A stretch of 64,000 nucleotides of DNA from Merdicola sp963557785 (GCA_963557785.1 CAUWBF010000004.1:58889-122888); one strand, 5' to 3'. Counted from the first letter of the stretch, positions 44,226 through 54,154 are shown. Notes: generated from the sequence alone by a model not told the origin. A program made the numbers and translations.

Positions 44226-46697
44226 ATGTTTCAAAATATAAATAGCGATGCCGAAGAAATAATAGAAGATGTACAATCAAATGAAAAGAAAAATAAAATA
44301 CTTCAAAATGCATTTTCTAAACAAAATATAATACTATACATTATTTCATTTATGATTTCAACAGTTGGAATTAGTACAGATATTGCGCCTTTTGCAATAT
44401 CTGTACTTGCTAGTTGCCTAAGTAACTCAATTCCAATAGGAATAGTATATGTTTTAACATGTATAGGAACACTTATAGGACTTGGAACAGATCAGTTTTT
44501 ACTATACATTTTAACAAGTCTTGTTTTTGTTGGAATAGTTATGATAAAAAGACCAGACTATGATGAAAATGGACGAGTTAAATTAACAGTTAGATTAGCG
44601 ATTGCTTGTCTTGTAGTAAAATTAGGAGGTTTATTATTTAATGAATTTTTAGTATATGACTTATTACAAGGCATAATGTATACAATATCAGCATGTGTAT
44701 TTTATAAAATATTTACAGGTTCTATAAACGTAATTAAAGATTTCAAAATAAAACAAGCCTTTTCAGTAGAAGAAGTTATTGGAGCTAGTTTAATAATAGC
44801 TATTGCAGTGGCAGGATTTAAAGATATAACAATATTTAATTATTCAGTAAAAAATATATTAAGCATACTAATTGTATTAATATTAGGTTGGCAAAACGGA
44901 GTCTTAATTGGAGCTACTTCAGGAATTACAATAGGTGTTGTATTAGGAATAATAGGACAGGGAGATATTATGCAGGTGGCAGCATATGCAATTTCAGGAA
45001 TGATAGCAGGATTACTAAATAGACTTGGAAAACCAGGTGTCATAGCAGGATTCTTAATAGGAAATGGAGTACTTTCATATGTTGCAACAGGAAATGCTAT
45101 TTCTATAATTATGATTCAAGAAATATTAATAGCATCAATAGGATTACTTGCAGTACCAAAGAAAGTAAAAATAAACATTGAAGATATGTTTGATAAAACG
45201 AAATATTTACCAAAAGCTCCAGAAAAAAGAATAGAGCAAAATGAAGAAACAATATATAAATTAAATAATGTTTCAGAAGCAATATCAGAGATAGCAAAAT
45301 CATATAAGGAAGTTGCAGCTACAGTACTAGAAGAAGATGAAATTAATCTAGAAGAAAATAAAGAGAAATTTATAGATGAGTTTAAAAATAGTATTGTAGA
45401 TATGGAAAACAACATTTTATATGAAGATCTAATAGATGATACAAGCTCTATCTTGGAAGACATATTTATATATATGATTAGCAAAGAAATAATAGATAGA
45501 AAAGGATTATTAGAGATACTAGAAAATCATAATAACTACATATTAGGATTAGAAGACGATAATATTGGAAAACAAATAAATGAAGATATAGATAACATCA
45601 TAAAAGCAATAAACAATGCATATAGAATTAGTAAAATTAATTTTATCTGGAAAAAGAAGATAGACGAAAATAAAAGAACAATGGGAGATCAATTAGACGG
45701 AATATCAAAAACAATTTCATCTATAGCAAATAATATAGCAAAAAAAGAACCAGAAAATAAAGAAAAAGAAATAGAAAAACTATTAGAGCAAAAGGGAATA
45801 AATGTAATTTCAGTTAAGGTGAATGAAGAATCTAATAGAAGGAAAGAAATAGAAGTACAAACAAAAATATGTGACACAGATAAAATTGAGGAATGCAATT
45901 CAGAAAAAATACAAAAAGTATTATCTAAGCTATATAATGAAGAAATAGTATTAGAAAAAAATACATGTCCATTAAGTAATAATATAATAATCGATGAAAA
46001 AGATTATTGCTATTTTAAATTTGTAAGTAAAGATACATATTCAATAAAGATAGGGATAGCAAAAGCAACTAAAAATGATAGTAAAATATCAGGGGATAGT
46101 AGCATAAGAGTAAAACTAGATGATGGAAAGCATTTAATAGCTATAAGTGATGGAATGGGGTCAGGTCCAGAAGCTAAGAAAAATAGTAAACTAGCAGTTC
46201 AAATGCTTAAAAAACTATTAATATCAGGATTTGATAAACAAACTTCTATAGAATTAATAAACTCTAGTATGTGTCTAAATACATCTGAAGATTCATATGC
46301 AACATTAGATATAGCAATTTTAGATTTATATAAAGGAAATATAGAATTCATAAAAAATGGTGCAGCACCAACATACATAAAAAATAAAAAGAACGTAAAT
46401 CTAATAAAAAGTGAATCATTACCAACTGGAATTATAAACGATATAGATTTAACGGTATATGATAAAGATATAGAAAATAATGATATTCTAGTTATGTGTA
46501 GTGATGGAATAATAGAATCAAACAAAGAATATGACAACAAAGAATTATGGCTAAAATTCTTATTAGAAGATATGGAAACTGAAGATCCACAAAAGATGTC
46601 AGAAATTATTTTAAATGAAGCAGTTGATAATAACTACGGAATGCCAAAAGATGATATGACAGTTATAGTATTAAAATTTGAAAAGCAAAAAGTATAG
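44226..46697 (+). CDS. spoIIE: Stage II sporulation protein E (SpoIIE phosphatase)
   Basis: 823 residues, the usual size. An N-terminal region of about ten membrane helices (residues 35-310), a central regulatory region (310-600), and a C-terminal PP2C phosphatase domain with LIAISDGMGSGPEAKKNS (Asp642), SYATLDIAILDL, FIKNGAAPTYI, LVMCSDGIIES and MPKDDMTVIVLKF. It dephosphorylates SpoIIAA at the polar septum and so activates sigma F in the forespore. AAGAGGTGG precedes the ATG. Its presence implies a complete sporulation programme. Confidence 0.96.
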   Translation: MFQNINSDAEEIIEDVQSNEKKNKILQNAFSKQNIILYIISFMISTVGISTDIAPFAISVLASCLSNSIPIGIVYVLTCIGTLIGLGTDQFLLYILTSLVFVGIVMIKRPDYDENGRVKLTVRLAIACLVVKLGGLLFNEFLVYDLLQGIMYTISACVFYKIFTGSINVIKDFKIKQAFSVEEVIGASLIIAIAVAGFKDITIFNYSVKNILSILIVLILGWQNGVLIGATSGITIGVVLGIIGQGDIMQVAAYAISGMIAGLLNRLGKPGVIAGFLIGNGVLSYVATGNAISIIMIQEILIASIGLLAVPKKVKINIEDMFDKTKYLPKAPEKRIEQNEETIYKLNNVSEAISEIAKSYKEVAATVLEEDEINLEENKEKFIDEFKNSIVDMENNILYEDLIDDTSSILEDIFIYMISKEIIDRKGLLEILENHNNYILGLEDDNIGKQINEDIDNIIKAINNAYRISKINFIWKKKIDENKRTMGDQLDGISKTISSIANNIAKKEPENKEKEIEKLLEQKGINVISVKVNEESNRRKEIEVQTKICDTDKIEECNSEKIQKVLSKLYNEEIVLEKNTCPLSNNIIIDEKDYCYFKFVSKDTYSIKIGIAKATKNDSKISGDSSIRVKLDDGKHLIAISDGMGSGPEAKKNSKLAVQMLKKLLISGFDKQTSIELINSSMCLNTSEDSYATLDIAILDLYKGNIEFIKNGAAPTYIKNKKNVNLIKSESLPTGIINDIDLTVYDKDIENNDILVMCSDGIIESNKEYDNKELWLKFLLEDMETEDPQKMSEIILNEAVDNNYGMPKDDMTVIVLKFEKQKV

Positions 46698-46790
46698 AAT
46701 AATGTCGATTTATTCCATTTGACATTAGATTTTAAATATAGTATACTATTTTTAGATAAAGCAATTTAATAATCAAATTATAGTTACACA

Positions 46791-46826
46791 AAAAAGACTA
46801 GGGGTGCTTTCCCTAGTCTTTTTCTT
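46791..46826. terminator. Bidirectional terminator between spoIIE and the microprotein
   Basis: Stem AAAAGACTAGGG / CCCTAGTCTTTT with T-rich flanks on both strands. Confidence 0.88.
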
Positions 46827-46894
46827 TAATCATTAAATTCCTTTAATATGTAAAGAATTATTAGCATTGATAGCAATTTAATAATCTTTTTCAT
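46826..46894 (-). CDS. Candidate 22-residue hydrophobic microprotein
   Basis: A short frame on the minus strand reads MKKIIKLLSMLIILYILKEF then ND and stop. Support for translation is strong for its size: AAAGGAGGTG, a near-perfect ribosome site, lies eight bases before the ATG, and a strong terminator follows the stop at once, so this is a compact stand-alone transcript. The peptide is a basic start plus one hydrophobic helix and an acidic end, a form shared by type I toxins and by small sporulation membrane peptides. It does not match SpoVM. It lies opposite spoIIE. Function unknown. Confidence 0.55.
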   Translation of the reverse strand: MKKIIKLLSMLIILYILKEFND

Positions 46895-47121
46895 ATTATA
46901 TTAACACCTCCTTTCTAGTTTATTACCGAAAGGCTACTAAATCATATATTATGTATACATTGGTTTCAAGTTAATATATTGCATTTTGTGTATTTTCGTA
47001 TACCAATTTTCGTCAATAAATTGCAACAAAATAAATAGACATTATTTTATATTGTAATTATAAATTTTTTATGGTATATTATGATTGTAAAATTGGATAC
47101 TCTTACGGAGGGAAGTTTAAT

Positions 47122-48630
47122 ATGAGTAGAGGAAGAAGATATAATAATGAATCAAAAATAAATATTAAGAAAGTAATAGCTGTAATAGTGGTTATACTAG
47201 TAGCTATAATGTTTGTTGCAGTAATAAAAACATTATTTACTAAGAGTAAAGAGGCAAAGGTATCAAATACCAATTATTTTACAGCATATTTAGATAATAA
47301 ATATGGAGTAATAAATTCAGAAGGACAAGTAGTAATCGAACCTTCATATGCTGAATATATAGTTATTCCAAATGCAAAAAAAGATATATTTATTTGCACA
47401 TATGATGTAAATTATTCAACTGGTGAATATAAAACAAAAGCACTAAACGCAAATAATGATGAGATATTCACACAATATGAAAAAATAGAAGCATTAGAAA
47501 ATTATGATAAAAATCAAAGTGTTTACTATGAAAATAATGCAATAAAAGTTAAAAAAGATGGAAAATATGGAATTATAAACATTGATGGAAAAGAAATATT
47601 ACCATGTGAATATGATGAAATAAAAACATTAAAAGGTTTAGAAAACAGCATTTTAGTATATAAAGATGGCAATATGGGATTAGTAGATAGCAAGGGAAAT
47701 AAAGTAATAAAAGCAGAATATACAAATATTTTACCAATAGAAGATGACTATAAATTAGGATATATAACAGTAGACTCAAATAATAAATATGGAGTAGTAG
47801 ACTGTAATAATACAAAAGTTTTAAATAACAAATATGAGGATATTAAACCAATAAGTGGTAATGGAAATTATGTAGTAAAAGAAAACGGAAAATATAAATT
47901 AATCAAAAAAGATGAAACAGTACTTATAGAAAATAAATTTGATGATGCAATAAAAATAAAAAATGATAAAATAATTATTAAATCTGGCAATAAATATGGT
48001 GTATTAAACACAGCAGGAGAAGTAATACTTGATGCAAAATATGATGAAATTAAATTTGCATATTTAGACACATATATAGTAAAAGAAAATGGAAAATATG
48101 GCGTTATAAATAAAGATAAAAAAATGGTTATTGAAGAAAAATATTCATCTATGAACTATATTGAAGAAGCAGACTTTATTGAAGCATCAGAAGATGGAAT
48201 ATATTCAGATATAATAGGAAATGATTATGAAGTAAAAATTACAGGAATTGTTTCTGAACTAAATAAAGATGCTGGATATATAAGAATAAACATAAATAAT
48301 GAATATAAATATTATAATTTCAAATGTGAAGAAAAAAATAGTACAGAAATAATGACGACAAATACATTATTCTTAGTAAAAAAAGATAGCAAATACGGAT
48401 ATACAGATAAAGCTGGAAATATAGTAATAGAATGCATATATGATGATGCAACAGAGCAAAATAAATTTGGATATGTAGCAGTAAAAAAGGATGGTAAATG
48501 GGGTTCATTCGATAAAAATGGAAATAAAGTAGCCGAAATAGATAGAGTTTTAGATAATAATTTAAAGATAGACTTTATAGGTGAATGGAATTTAACAGAA
48601 GATACAAATATGAATTGTTATACAAAATAA
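47122..48630 (+). CDS. Membrane-anchored WG-repeat protein
   Basis: 502 residues. A basic N-terminus (MSRGRRYNN), one membrane helix (about 17-39), then eight or more WG repeats of the pattern K(Y/W)G-hydrophobic-(N/D)xxGxxV(I/V)xxxYDE, for example KYGIINIDGKEILPCEYDEI and KYGYTDKAGNIVIECIYDDA. WG repeats form an exported or surface beta-structure of unknown function. ATG at 47122 follows GGAGGGAAG; the frame extends to 47071 without support. Confidence 0.85.
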   Translation: MSRGRRYNNESKINIKKVIAVIVVILVAIMFVAVIKTLFTKSKEAKVSNTNYFTAYLDNKYGVINSEGQVVIEPSYAEYIVIPNAKKDIFICTYDVNYSTGEYKTKALNANNDEIFTQYEKIEALENYDKNQSVYYENNAIKVKKDGKYGIINIDGKEILPCEYDEIKTLKGLENSILVYKDGNMGLVDSKGNKVIKAEYTNILPIEDDYKLGYITVDSNNKYGVVDCNNTKVLNNKYEDIKPISGNGNYVVKENGKYKLIKKDETVLIENKFDDAIKIKNDKIIIKSGNKYGVLNTAGEVILDAKYDEIKFAYLDTYIVKENGKYGVINKDKKMVIEEKYSSMNYIEEADFIEASEDGIYSDIIGNDYEVKITGIVSELNKDAGYIRININNEYKYYNFKCEEKNSTEIMTTNTLFLVKKDSKYGYTDKAGNIVIECIYDDATEQNKFGYVAVKKDGKWGSFDKNGNKVAEIDRVLDNNLKIDFIGEWNLTEDTNMNCYTK

Positions 48631-48655
48631 TAAATTTAGCAAAGAAGGAATAAAA

Positions 48656-49867
48656 ATGGAACTAAAGACAAGATATCAATATACATATTTCATATATCCT
48701 TATATTATTGAAAATAAGCAATATAAGGAATATATTGCAAGTTTAATAAAAAATAAAAACTGTGAATTAAAAGTATTTGATAAAGATAAAGATTTAGAAA
48801 TATACTCATACTTTTTACCAAAGTTGAGAAAATATATATTTCCTACTTTTGATGCAAAAATTAATAAATCTAAGATAAATGCATCAAAACTAGCAAAGCA
48901 AACATGTTGCATATTTGAATATAGATTAAAAGAAGATATACAAGGAAAAGCAGGAAAAGAATCAAGTGGAATATTCTTCGATATAAAAAATATAGAAATT
49001 ATTTGTTTTAATACAGGAATATGTTTTTTAAGTATAAAAACTAATGTAGAAGATAGTAAAGAATTTCAAAATATATTAAATTTTAATTATAAATTTAGAA
49101 ATATTAAAGCCAAAAAAATGGCCAGAAAGCAATTTGAAAATATAAAAGTACAATCAAATAACTTTGATGATATAAAGAAATTTACAGATTTAGTAGATGA
49201 TTTAACTTTACATAGTAAAGCAGCAAGTGAACTTAATATAGATATTGAAAAATTCTTTACATATTCATATACATGCTTAGAACAAGAAAATTGGAATTCA
49301 AATAATCCATTTTCTAATATAGAGCATGAATTTTATAAATATTGTAATGTGTTACCAAGTGTATACAATCTAAATTTAGATAAGATAAATAAAAATGAAG
49401 ATATAGAAATCATATCTAAATGGGAATATATAAAAATTGGATTTTCTAAAACAGGAACATGCTTGCTTACATCTGCAATAGATACATACAATTATACAAA
49501 ATTACCTTTCAATTTCGAAAGAAAATATTTATACCAATATATATTCTTACTATACAAAAAAATATATTTGAATAAGATAAACTATGATTATAGAAACGAA
49601 AGAGATTCATCAAAATTACGTAGAAAATTTTTAAATTTCACACAAAATATTTGGATATATGAAATTACCAATAATGATATTGGAAGCCTAATGTATAAAA
49701 ATTGGGCAAAGGTGCTAGAATTAGATAAAACATATTTAAATATAAAGAACGAATATGATCTTATTTATAAAGAAAGCAATTTAGATAAAACTAGTAAAAT
49801 AAATAGAACTATTTTGTTAGGACTAGTTGTATTATTAATAATAAATATATTAAATATTATATTTTAG
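48656..49867 (+). CDS. Orphan protein with a C-terminal membrane anchor
   Basis: 403 residues. No signal peptide; a single hydrophobic helix at the C-terminus (about residues 384-403, LLGLVVLLIINILNIIF) makes it tail-anchored with the bulk in the cytoplasm. Landmarks are RYQYTYFIYPYIIENKQYKEYI at the N-terminus and NIEIICFNTGICFLSIKTN. No domain recognised. It follows the WG-repeat gene by 25 bases and precedes acpS by 17, so it is in an operon. Similar tail-anchored hypotheticals occur in Clostridia. Confidence 0.65.
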   Translation: MELKTRYQYTYFIYPYIIENKQYKEYIASLIKNKNCELKVFDKDKDLEIYSYFLPKLRKYIFPTFDAKINKSKINASKLAKQTCCIFEYRLKEDIQGKAGKESSGIFFDIKNIEIICFNTGICFLSIKTNVEDSKEFQNILNFNYKFRNIKAKKMARKQFENIKVQSNNFDDIKKFTDLVDDLTLHSKAASELNIDIEKFFTYSYTCLEQENWNSNNPFSNIEHEFYKYCNVLPSVYNLNLDKINKNEDIEIISKWEYIKIGFSKTGTCLLTSAIDTYNYTKLPFNFERKYLYQYIFLLYKKIYLNKINYDYRNERDSSKLRRKFLNFTQNIWIYEITNNDIGSLMYKNWAKVLELDKTYLNIKNEYDLIYKESNLDKTSKINRTILLGLVVLLIINILNIIF

Positions 49868-49884
49868 AAGGAGATAAGAGCGTA

Positions 49885-50256
49885 ATGCAGGTATTATGCG
49901 GAACAGATATTATTGAAATATCTAGAATTAAAGCAGCAATACAAAAGGAAAATACAGATTTTATAAACAGAATATATACAGAAAAAGAAATAGAATATTG
50001 TGAAAGTAAAAATGAAAACAAATATGAACATTATGCAGCAAGATTTGCAGCAAAAGAGGCAATATTTAAAGCTATTTCGCAATTATTAGATAATAAATAT
50101 GATATAGCATGGAAAAATATAGAAATATTAAATACAGAGGATTTAAAACCAATAGTAAACTTTCTAGATTTTGAAATAAAAGGTATTAATAATATTGATA
50201 TAAGTATTTCTCATTGCAAAGAGTATGCTATAGCAATGGTAACTGTAAGTATTTAA
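49885..50256 (+). CDS. acpS: Holo-(acyl carrier protein) synthase AcpS
   Basis: 123 residues, the family length. CGTDIIEISRIKAAI at the start (magnesium-binding Asp) and HYAARFAAKEAIFKA, the second conserved block with its Glu, are both clear, ending in ISISHCKEYAIAMV. It transfers phosphopantetheine from CoA to ACP for fatty-acid synthesis. AGAAGGAGA precedes the ATG. Confidence 0.95.
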   Translation: MQVLCGTDIIEISRIKAAIQKENTDFINRIYTEKEIEYCESKNENKYEHYAARFAAKEAIFKAISQLLDNKYDIAWKNIEILNTEDLKPIVNFLDFEIKGINNIDISISHCKEYAIAMVTVSI

Positions 50257-50265
50257 GGAGAGAAT

Positions 50266-51045
50266 ATGAAACTATTTGATACACATGCGCATTATAATGA
50301 TGAAAAATTTGATGAAGACAGAGATGAAATAATTAAAAGTATATATGATTCAGGAGTAACAAAATTTATAACGGCAGGATATAGCTTAGAATCATCTAAA
50401 AAAGCTATAGAAATATCAAAGAAATATGAATATATTTATACAATAATAGGAGTCTCACCAAACGATATTCCTGAAGATGAACAAGCCATAAAAGAACAAA
50501 TAAAGGAATTAGAAAAATTATATAAAAATAATGAAAAAGTAGTTGCAATAGGAGAAATAGGACTAGATTATTATTGGAATAAAGATAATAGTAAATTACA
50601 AAAAGTAGCTTTTATAGAACAAATAAACTTAGCAAATAAGTTAGAATTACCAATAGTAATTCATACAAGAGAAGCAGTGCAAGATACATTAGATATATTA
50701 AAGAAAAATAATGTAAATAAAAAAGGAATATTTCACTGTTGTCCGTTAAATAGAGAGCTAGTAAAAGAGGCATTAAAACTTGGATTTTATATTTCATTTG
50801 CAGGTCCAATAACATTTAAGAATTCAAAAAATGCTAATGAGATAATAGAAATGGTTCCAGAAGATAGGATTCTTATAGAAACAGATAGCCCATATTTATC
50901 ACCAGAACCCAATAGAGGAAAAAGAAATGACTCTAGAAATGTAAAATATATGGCTCAAAAAATTGCAGATGTAAAAAGAATAGATATTGAAGAAATAGCA
51001 AAAATAACATATGAAAATGCAAAAAATATATTTAATATAAAATAA
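50266..51045 (+). CDS. tatD: TatD-family metal-dependent DNase
   Basis: 259 residues, TIM-barrel amidohydrolase-like fold. Metal ligands: THAHYND at the start, AIGEIGLDYYW, LPIVIHTREA, IFHCCPLN and LIETDSPYL. Known members are 3'-5' exonucleases or deoxyribonucleases. It starts nine bases after acpS. Confidence 0.94.
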   Translation: MKLFDTHAHYNDEKFDEDRDEIIKSIYDSGVTKFITAGYSLESSKKAIEISKKYEYIYTIIGVSPNDIPEDEQAIKEQIKELEKLYKNNEKVVAIGEIGLDYYWNKDNSKLQKVAFIEQINLANKLELPIVIHTREAVQDTLDILKKNNVNKKGIFHCCPLNRELVKEALKLGFYISFAGPITFKNSKNANEIIEMVPEDRILIETDSPYLSPEPNRGKRNDSRNVKYMAQKIADVKRIDIEEIAKITYENAKNIFNIK

Positions 51046-51077
51046 AAAGGTATAACATTTATGTGTTATACCTTTTT
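51044..51077. terminator. Bidirectional terminator between tatD and htpX
   Basis: 14-base stem AAAAAGGTATAACA and complement around TTTATG, T-rich at both ends. Confidence 0.92.
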
Positions 51078-51085
51078 ATATAATA

Positions 51086-51979
51086 CTATTTAATATTTCT
51101 TAAAGCCTCAATTCTATCCTCTATAGGTGGATGAGTTGAAAATAAATTAGACATACTTTTTTTCTTGTCCTTAAAAGGATTTGCAATATACATATTCTCA
51201 GTAGCTGTATTTGCATATTTAAGCTCATTTGTATCGCCACTTATTTTTTCTAAAGCAGAAATTAATCCATCTGGATTCCTTGTAAATTCAACAGCGGTAG
51301 CGTCTGCTAAATACTCTCTTTTTCTAGATATTGCAAGTTGCATCAATTTTCCAAAAAGAGGAGCTAATATTAAACAAATTAGTCCAATTATCATAAGAAT
51401 AGGATTACCTTTATTATCATCATCATCGTGTCTTCTTATAAAAACTCTAGAGAAAAAGTCTGATAAAATTACCACAAAACCGACCATAACAGTAACAATT
51501 GAAGAAAGTAAAATATCATAATTTTTAATATGACTTAATTCATGAGCAACTACACCCTCAAGCTCATAATATGATAATTTATTAAGTAAAGCAGATGTAA
51601 CGCATATTACAGAATGCTCTGGATTTCTACCAGTAGCAAAAGCATTTAATTGATTATCATCTATAATATAAAGTTTAGGTTTATACTTTAAACCTGCTGA
51701 TACCATTAAACCATCTAATATATTAACCAATTGTCTATTTTCTTCTTCAGTTGCAGGTCTTGCATTATTTAAACTTAAAATTATTTTATCGCTAAAATAA
51801 TAAGAACCAAATGTAGATAAAATAGCAAATGTTAATGCAATTATAATTGATATATATCCTAAATCAAAATACATACATATATAGTATAAAATTAATGTTA
51901 TCATAATAAGAAAAAGACTAACTATAAGTCCAGATTTAATTTTATTCTTTTTTATATCTTGAAACAATTCCTTCACCAA
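51086..51979 (-). CDS. htpX: HtpX-like M48 membrane metalloprotease
   Basis: 297 residues. Two N-terminal membrane helices (about 17-35 and 40-60), LNAFATGRNPEHSVICVTSALL, zinc motif VVAHELSHIKNYD (HExxH), two more membrane segments, and REYLADATAVEFTRNPDGLISAL with the third ligand Glu; it ends LFSTHPPIEDRIEAL. All family features are present. It degrades misfolded or damaged membrane proteins. TTG start at 51979 is uncertain; nearby GTG and TTG codons are possible. lemA lies upstream, a common pairing. Confidence 0.93.
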   Translation of the reverse strand: MVKELFQDIKKNKIKSGLIVSLFLIMITLILYYICMYFDLGYISIIIALTFAILSTFGSYYFSDKIILSLNNARPATEEENRQLVNILDGLMVSAGLKYKPKLYIIDDNQLNAFATGRNPEHSVICVTSALLNKLSYYELEGVVAHELSHIKNYDILLSSIVTVMVGFVVILSDFFSRVFIRRHDDDDNKGNPILMIIGLICLILAPLFGKLMQLAISRKREYLADATAVEFTRNPDGLISALEKISGDTNELKYANTATENMYIANPFKDKKKSMSNLFSTHPPIEDRIEALRNIK

Positions 51980-51995
51980 CCTTTTAATTTAAAAA

Positions 51996-52030
51996 TTAAA
52001 GATTTCTTATAAATTATAAGAAATCTTTAA
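51996..52030 (-). terminator. Hairpin between lemA and htpX
   Basis: 16-base perfect stem (TTAAAGATTTCTTATA and complement) with a three-base loop AAT, and T-rich on the minus side. It lies 20 bases before the htpX start and may end or process the lemA transcript. Confidence 0.7.
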
Positions 52031-52043
52031 CATTTAGCTATAA

Positions 52044-52601
52044 TTATTTATTAAAATCTACTTTAACATTTTTTCTAGCTTCTGCATCTTCAACTTCAAA
52101 TAATTCACGAGGTTTAAAATTAAACATATTAGCTACAATATTTGAAGGGAAAAGCTCTAATTTTGTATTATACATTGTTACACTATCATTATAAAATTGT
52201 CTTGAGAAAGAAATCTTATTTTCTGTGTTTCTTAATTCTTCTTGTAATTCAGAAAAGTTTTGATTTGCCTTTAATTCTGGGTAAGCTTCTGAAACAGCCA
52301 TTAATCTTGAAAGAGTACCAGATAATTGATTATCTAAGTTAGCTTTTTCAGCTACAGTAGAAGCATTTGCCCAAGAAGTTCTAAGTTCAGCAATTTTTGC
52401 AAATGTATCTTCTTCATGGTTCATATAACCTTTTACTGTTTCAACCAAATTTGGAATTAAATCAAATCTTCTTTGTAATTGAACATCGATTTGACTCCAA
52501 GAATTTTCAACTTTTTTTCTTAATGTAACTAAGCTGTTATAAACACCTATAACGAATAATGCAATTAATATAACAATTGCTAATATAATCCATCCGATCA
52601 T
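52044..52601 (-). CDS. lemA: LemA family protein
   Basis: 185 residues: one N-terminal membrane helix (GWIILAIVILIALFVIGVYNSLV), then helical coiled domain with VENSWSQIDVQLQRRFDLIPNLVETVKGY and the conserved SRQFYNDSVTMYNTKLELFP. LemA proteins are often paired with M48 proteases, as here; the biochemical role is unclear. AAGGAGG precedes the ATG. Confidence 0.94.
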   Translation of the reverse strand: MIGWIILAIVILIALFVIGVYNSLVTLRKKVENSWSQIDVQLQRRFDLIPNLVETVKGYMNHEEDTFAKIAELRTSWANASTVAEKANLDNQLSGTLSRLMAVSEAYPELKANQNFSELQEELRNTENKISFSRQFYNDSVTMYNTKLELFPSNIVANMFNFKPRELFEVEDAEARKNVKVDFNK

Positions 52602-52800
52602 GTTAATCCTCCTTATATATGTATTATATAAAATATATTATCATATATTAATATTATATACAATAAATTTGTGAATAAACTGTGAAAAAAACATGTATAA
52701 AATTTAAAAATTTTACAAAAAATATCATAATTAAGGTACAAGCTGCATATACATATAATATAGAAAAAAAAATGGCTTAAAGTAGCTATTTTTAAGAAAT

Positions 52801-52829
52801 TTGACAAATTTTACCTTATATAGTATAAT
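52801..52829 (+). promoter_or_regulatory. Perfect-consensus sigma-A promoter
   Basis: TTGACA, 17-base spacer, TATAAT, ending 27 bases before the ATG at 52857, with GGGAGG between. An exact match to the housekeeping consensus. Confidence 0.88.
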
Positions 52830-52856
52830 TATATGTGTTGCTTAAGGGAGGTAATT

Positions 52857-53855
52857 ATGATAATTAATAATGACGAAGAAAAAGCATCAATTTCGGTACG
52901 AAAAATAATAGGAATATTCTTATTAATAGTATTTTTATCTGGAATATGTGTTTTAGCAACAAATACACAAGTAAGTACAGTAAAAATAGTACTTTCAAGC
53001 GATTACGAAATCGATGTAATGACTTCAAAAACTAAGGTATCAGAAATATTAGATGAAAAACATATAATATTGCTACCAGACGAAAAAGTAACCCCAAGTT
53101 TAGATGAAGAAATAACAGATTCTAAAAAAATTGTAATATCAAAATTATCAGATAATGAAGAAATTATACAATTAGCTGAAAATAATACAGATTTATCTAT
53201 GGATAGTATATTACAATATTATAATTCTATAACAGAAAAAATTATAGTTGAAGAAGTAGCAATACCATACGAAACAATAACAAAAGATGCTTCAAGTGGT
53301 AGTTCAGAAACTAGAGATAGAGTATTACAACAAGGTCAAGACGGTTTAAAACAAGTTACTTATAAAGTAAAATACCAAAATGATATAGAGATTGAAAAAA
53401 TTGAAATAAGCTCTACAGTTATTAAAGAGCCTGTAAACAAAATAATTCAAGTACAAAAAGTAACATCAAGATCAAGTTCATCAAGAACAGCAGGAAGTGT
53501 TGTATCTTATGGAAACGGAAGATGGAGCTATTCAGCAAGTGAAATGGATTTAATATGTGCAATTACAGCACAAGAATGTAGTTCAAGCTATACTGGTGCA
53601 TTAGCTGTTATTACAACAGCATGTAACAGAGCTGAAAAAAAAGGAACAGATCCATTAACAGAATATAAAGCAAAAGGACAATTCTGTTACTCTATAGATA
53701 GTCATTGGAAAAGAAGATTAAACGGAAATTATGCATCATATGTACAACAAGCTGTTACAGATGCATTAAACGGAAAAAGAAACCATAGCTATTATTCATT
53801 TAGAGCAGCAGGAACACATTCAGGAAAAGTTATTGGGGGAAACGTATATTTTTAG
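52857..53855 (+). CDS. DUF348-G5-SleB-like cell wall hydrolase
   Basis: 332 residues. One N-terminal membrane helix (about 18-38), DUF348-like segments (KIVLSSDYEIDVMTSKTKV), a G5 domain (IPYETITKDASSG...LKQVTYKVKYQNDIEIEKIEI), a Ser/Arg-rich linker and a C-terminal Hydrolase_2 domain (MDLICAITAQECSSSYTGALAV; catalytic Glu in AQE). It resembles YabE-like wall enzymes but with a SleB-type catalytic end instead of 3D. It should cleave peptidoglycan in vegetative cells, given the strong housekeeping promoter. ATG 52857 follows GGGAGG. Confidence 0.85.
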   Translation: MIINNDEEKASISVRKIIGIFLLIVFLSGICVLATNTQVSTVKIVLSSDYEIDVMTSKTKVSEILDEKHIILLPDEKVTPSLDEEITDSKKIVISKLSDNEEIIQLAENNTDLSMDSILQYYNSITEKIIVEEVAIPYETITKDASSGSSETRDRVLQQGQDGLKQVTYKVKYQNDIEIEKIEISSTVIKEPVNKIIQVQKVTSRSSSSRTAGSVVSYGNGRWSYSASEMDLICAITAQECSSSYTGALAVITTACNRAEKKGTDPLTEYKAKGQFCYSIDSHWKRRLNGNYASYVQQAVTDALNGKRNHSYYSFRAAGTHSGKVIGGNVYF

Positions 53856-53866
53856 AAAATTAATGA

Positions 53867-53896
53867 AGATATAGCATTTTTTGCTATATCTTTTTT
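53867..53896 (+). terminator. Terminator after the wall hydrolase
   Basis: Stem AGATATAGCA / TGCTATATCT plus T run. Confidence 0.9.
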
Positions 53897-53977
53897 ATAT
53901 ATTAAAAACAATAAAAATATAGTATTTCAAGCAATTTTATGGTATAATAGTATTGTAGTGCAAAGGAGGTTTATGTA

Positions 53978-54154
53978 ATGTCTAAAGAAGAAAAATTTGA
54001 ATTTGATATAGCAAATTTAAAGAAAGATTTAGCAATAGAAGATATGAATGTAAATAATGAAGATATAGAATTACTAAAAAGATATCATGATAAAGAAATA
54101 ACAATGTCTGAAATGATTAATATAATCAAAAAATCAGTAGGACTAGGAGTGTAA
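53978..54154 (+). CDS. VbhA-like antitoxin of a Fic toxin
   Basis: 58 residues, helical, ending one base before the Fic gene. NEDIELLKRYHDKEITMSEMI matches the C-terminal helix pair of VbhA antitoxins (ERYxxGEIxxxE pattern). An inhibitory helix with (S/T)xxxE(G/N) would be expected ahead of it; here the equivalent appears to be Asp17-xxx-Glu21-Asp22, so Glu is kept but the flanking residues differ. AAAGGAGG precedes the ATG; an ATGTAATG overlap puts a start-stop pair just before it. With the Fic protein it forms a probable toxin-antitoxin module. Confidence 0.72.
   Translation: MSKEEKFEFDIANLKKDLAIEDMNVNNEDIELLKRYHDKEITMSEMINIIKKSVGLGV

Noticed and set aside
46826..46894. The microprotein as SpoVM
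   Set aside because: Its length is close, but the sequence lacks the SpoVM helix-breaking Pro and basic amphipathic pattern.
53973..53980. ATG-TAA as a regulatory upstream frame for the antitoxin
   Set aside because: It lies only three bases after the AGG box, and the next ATG has the better spacing; probably chance, so mentioned only as a possible tuning element.
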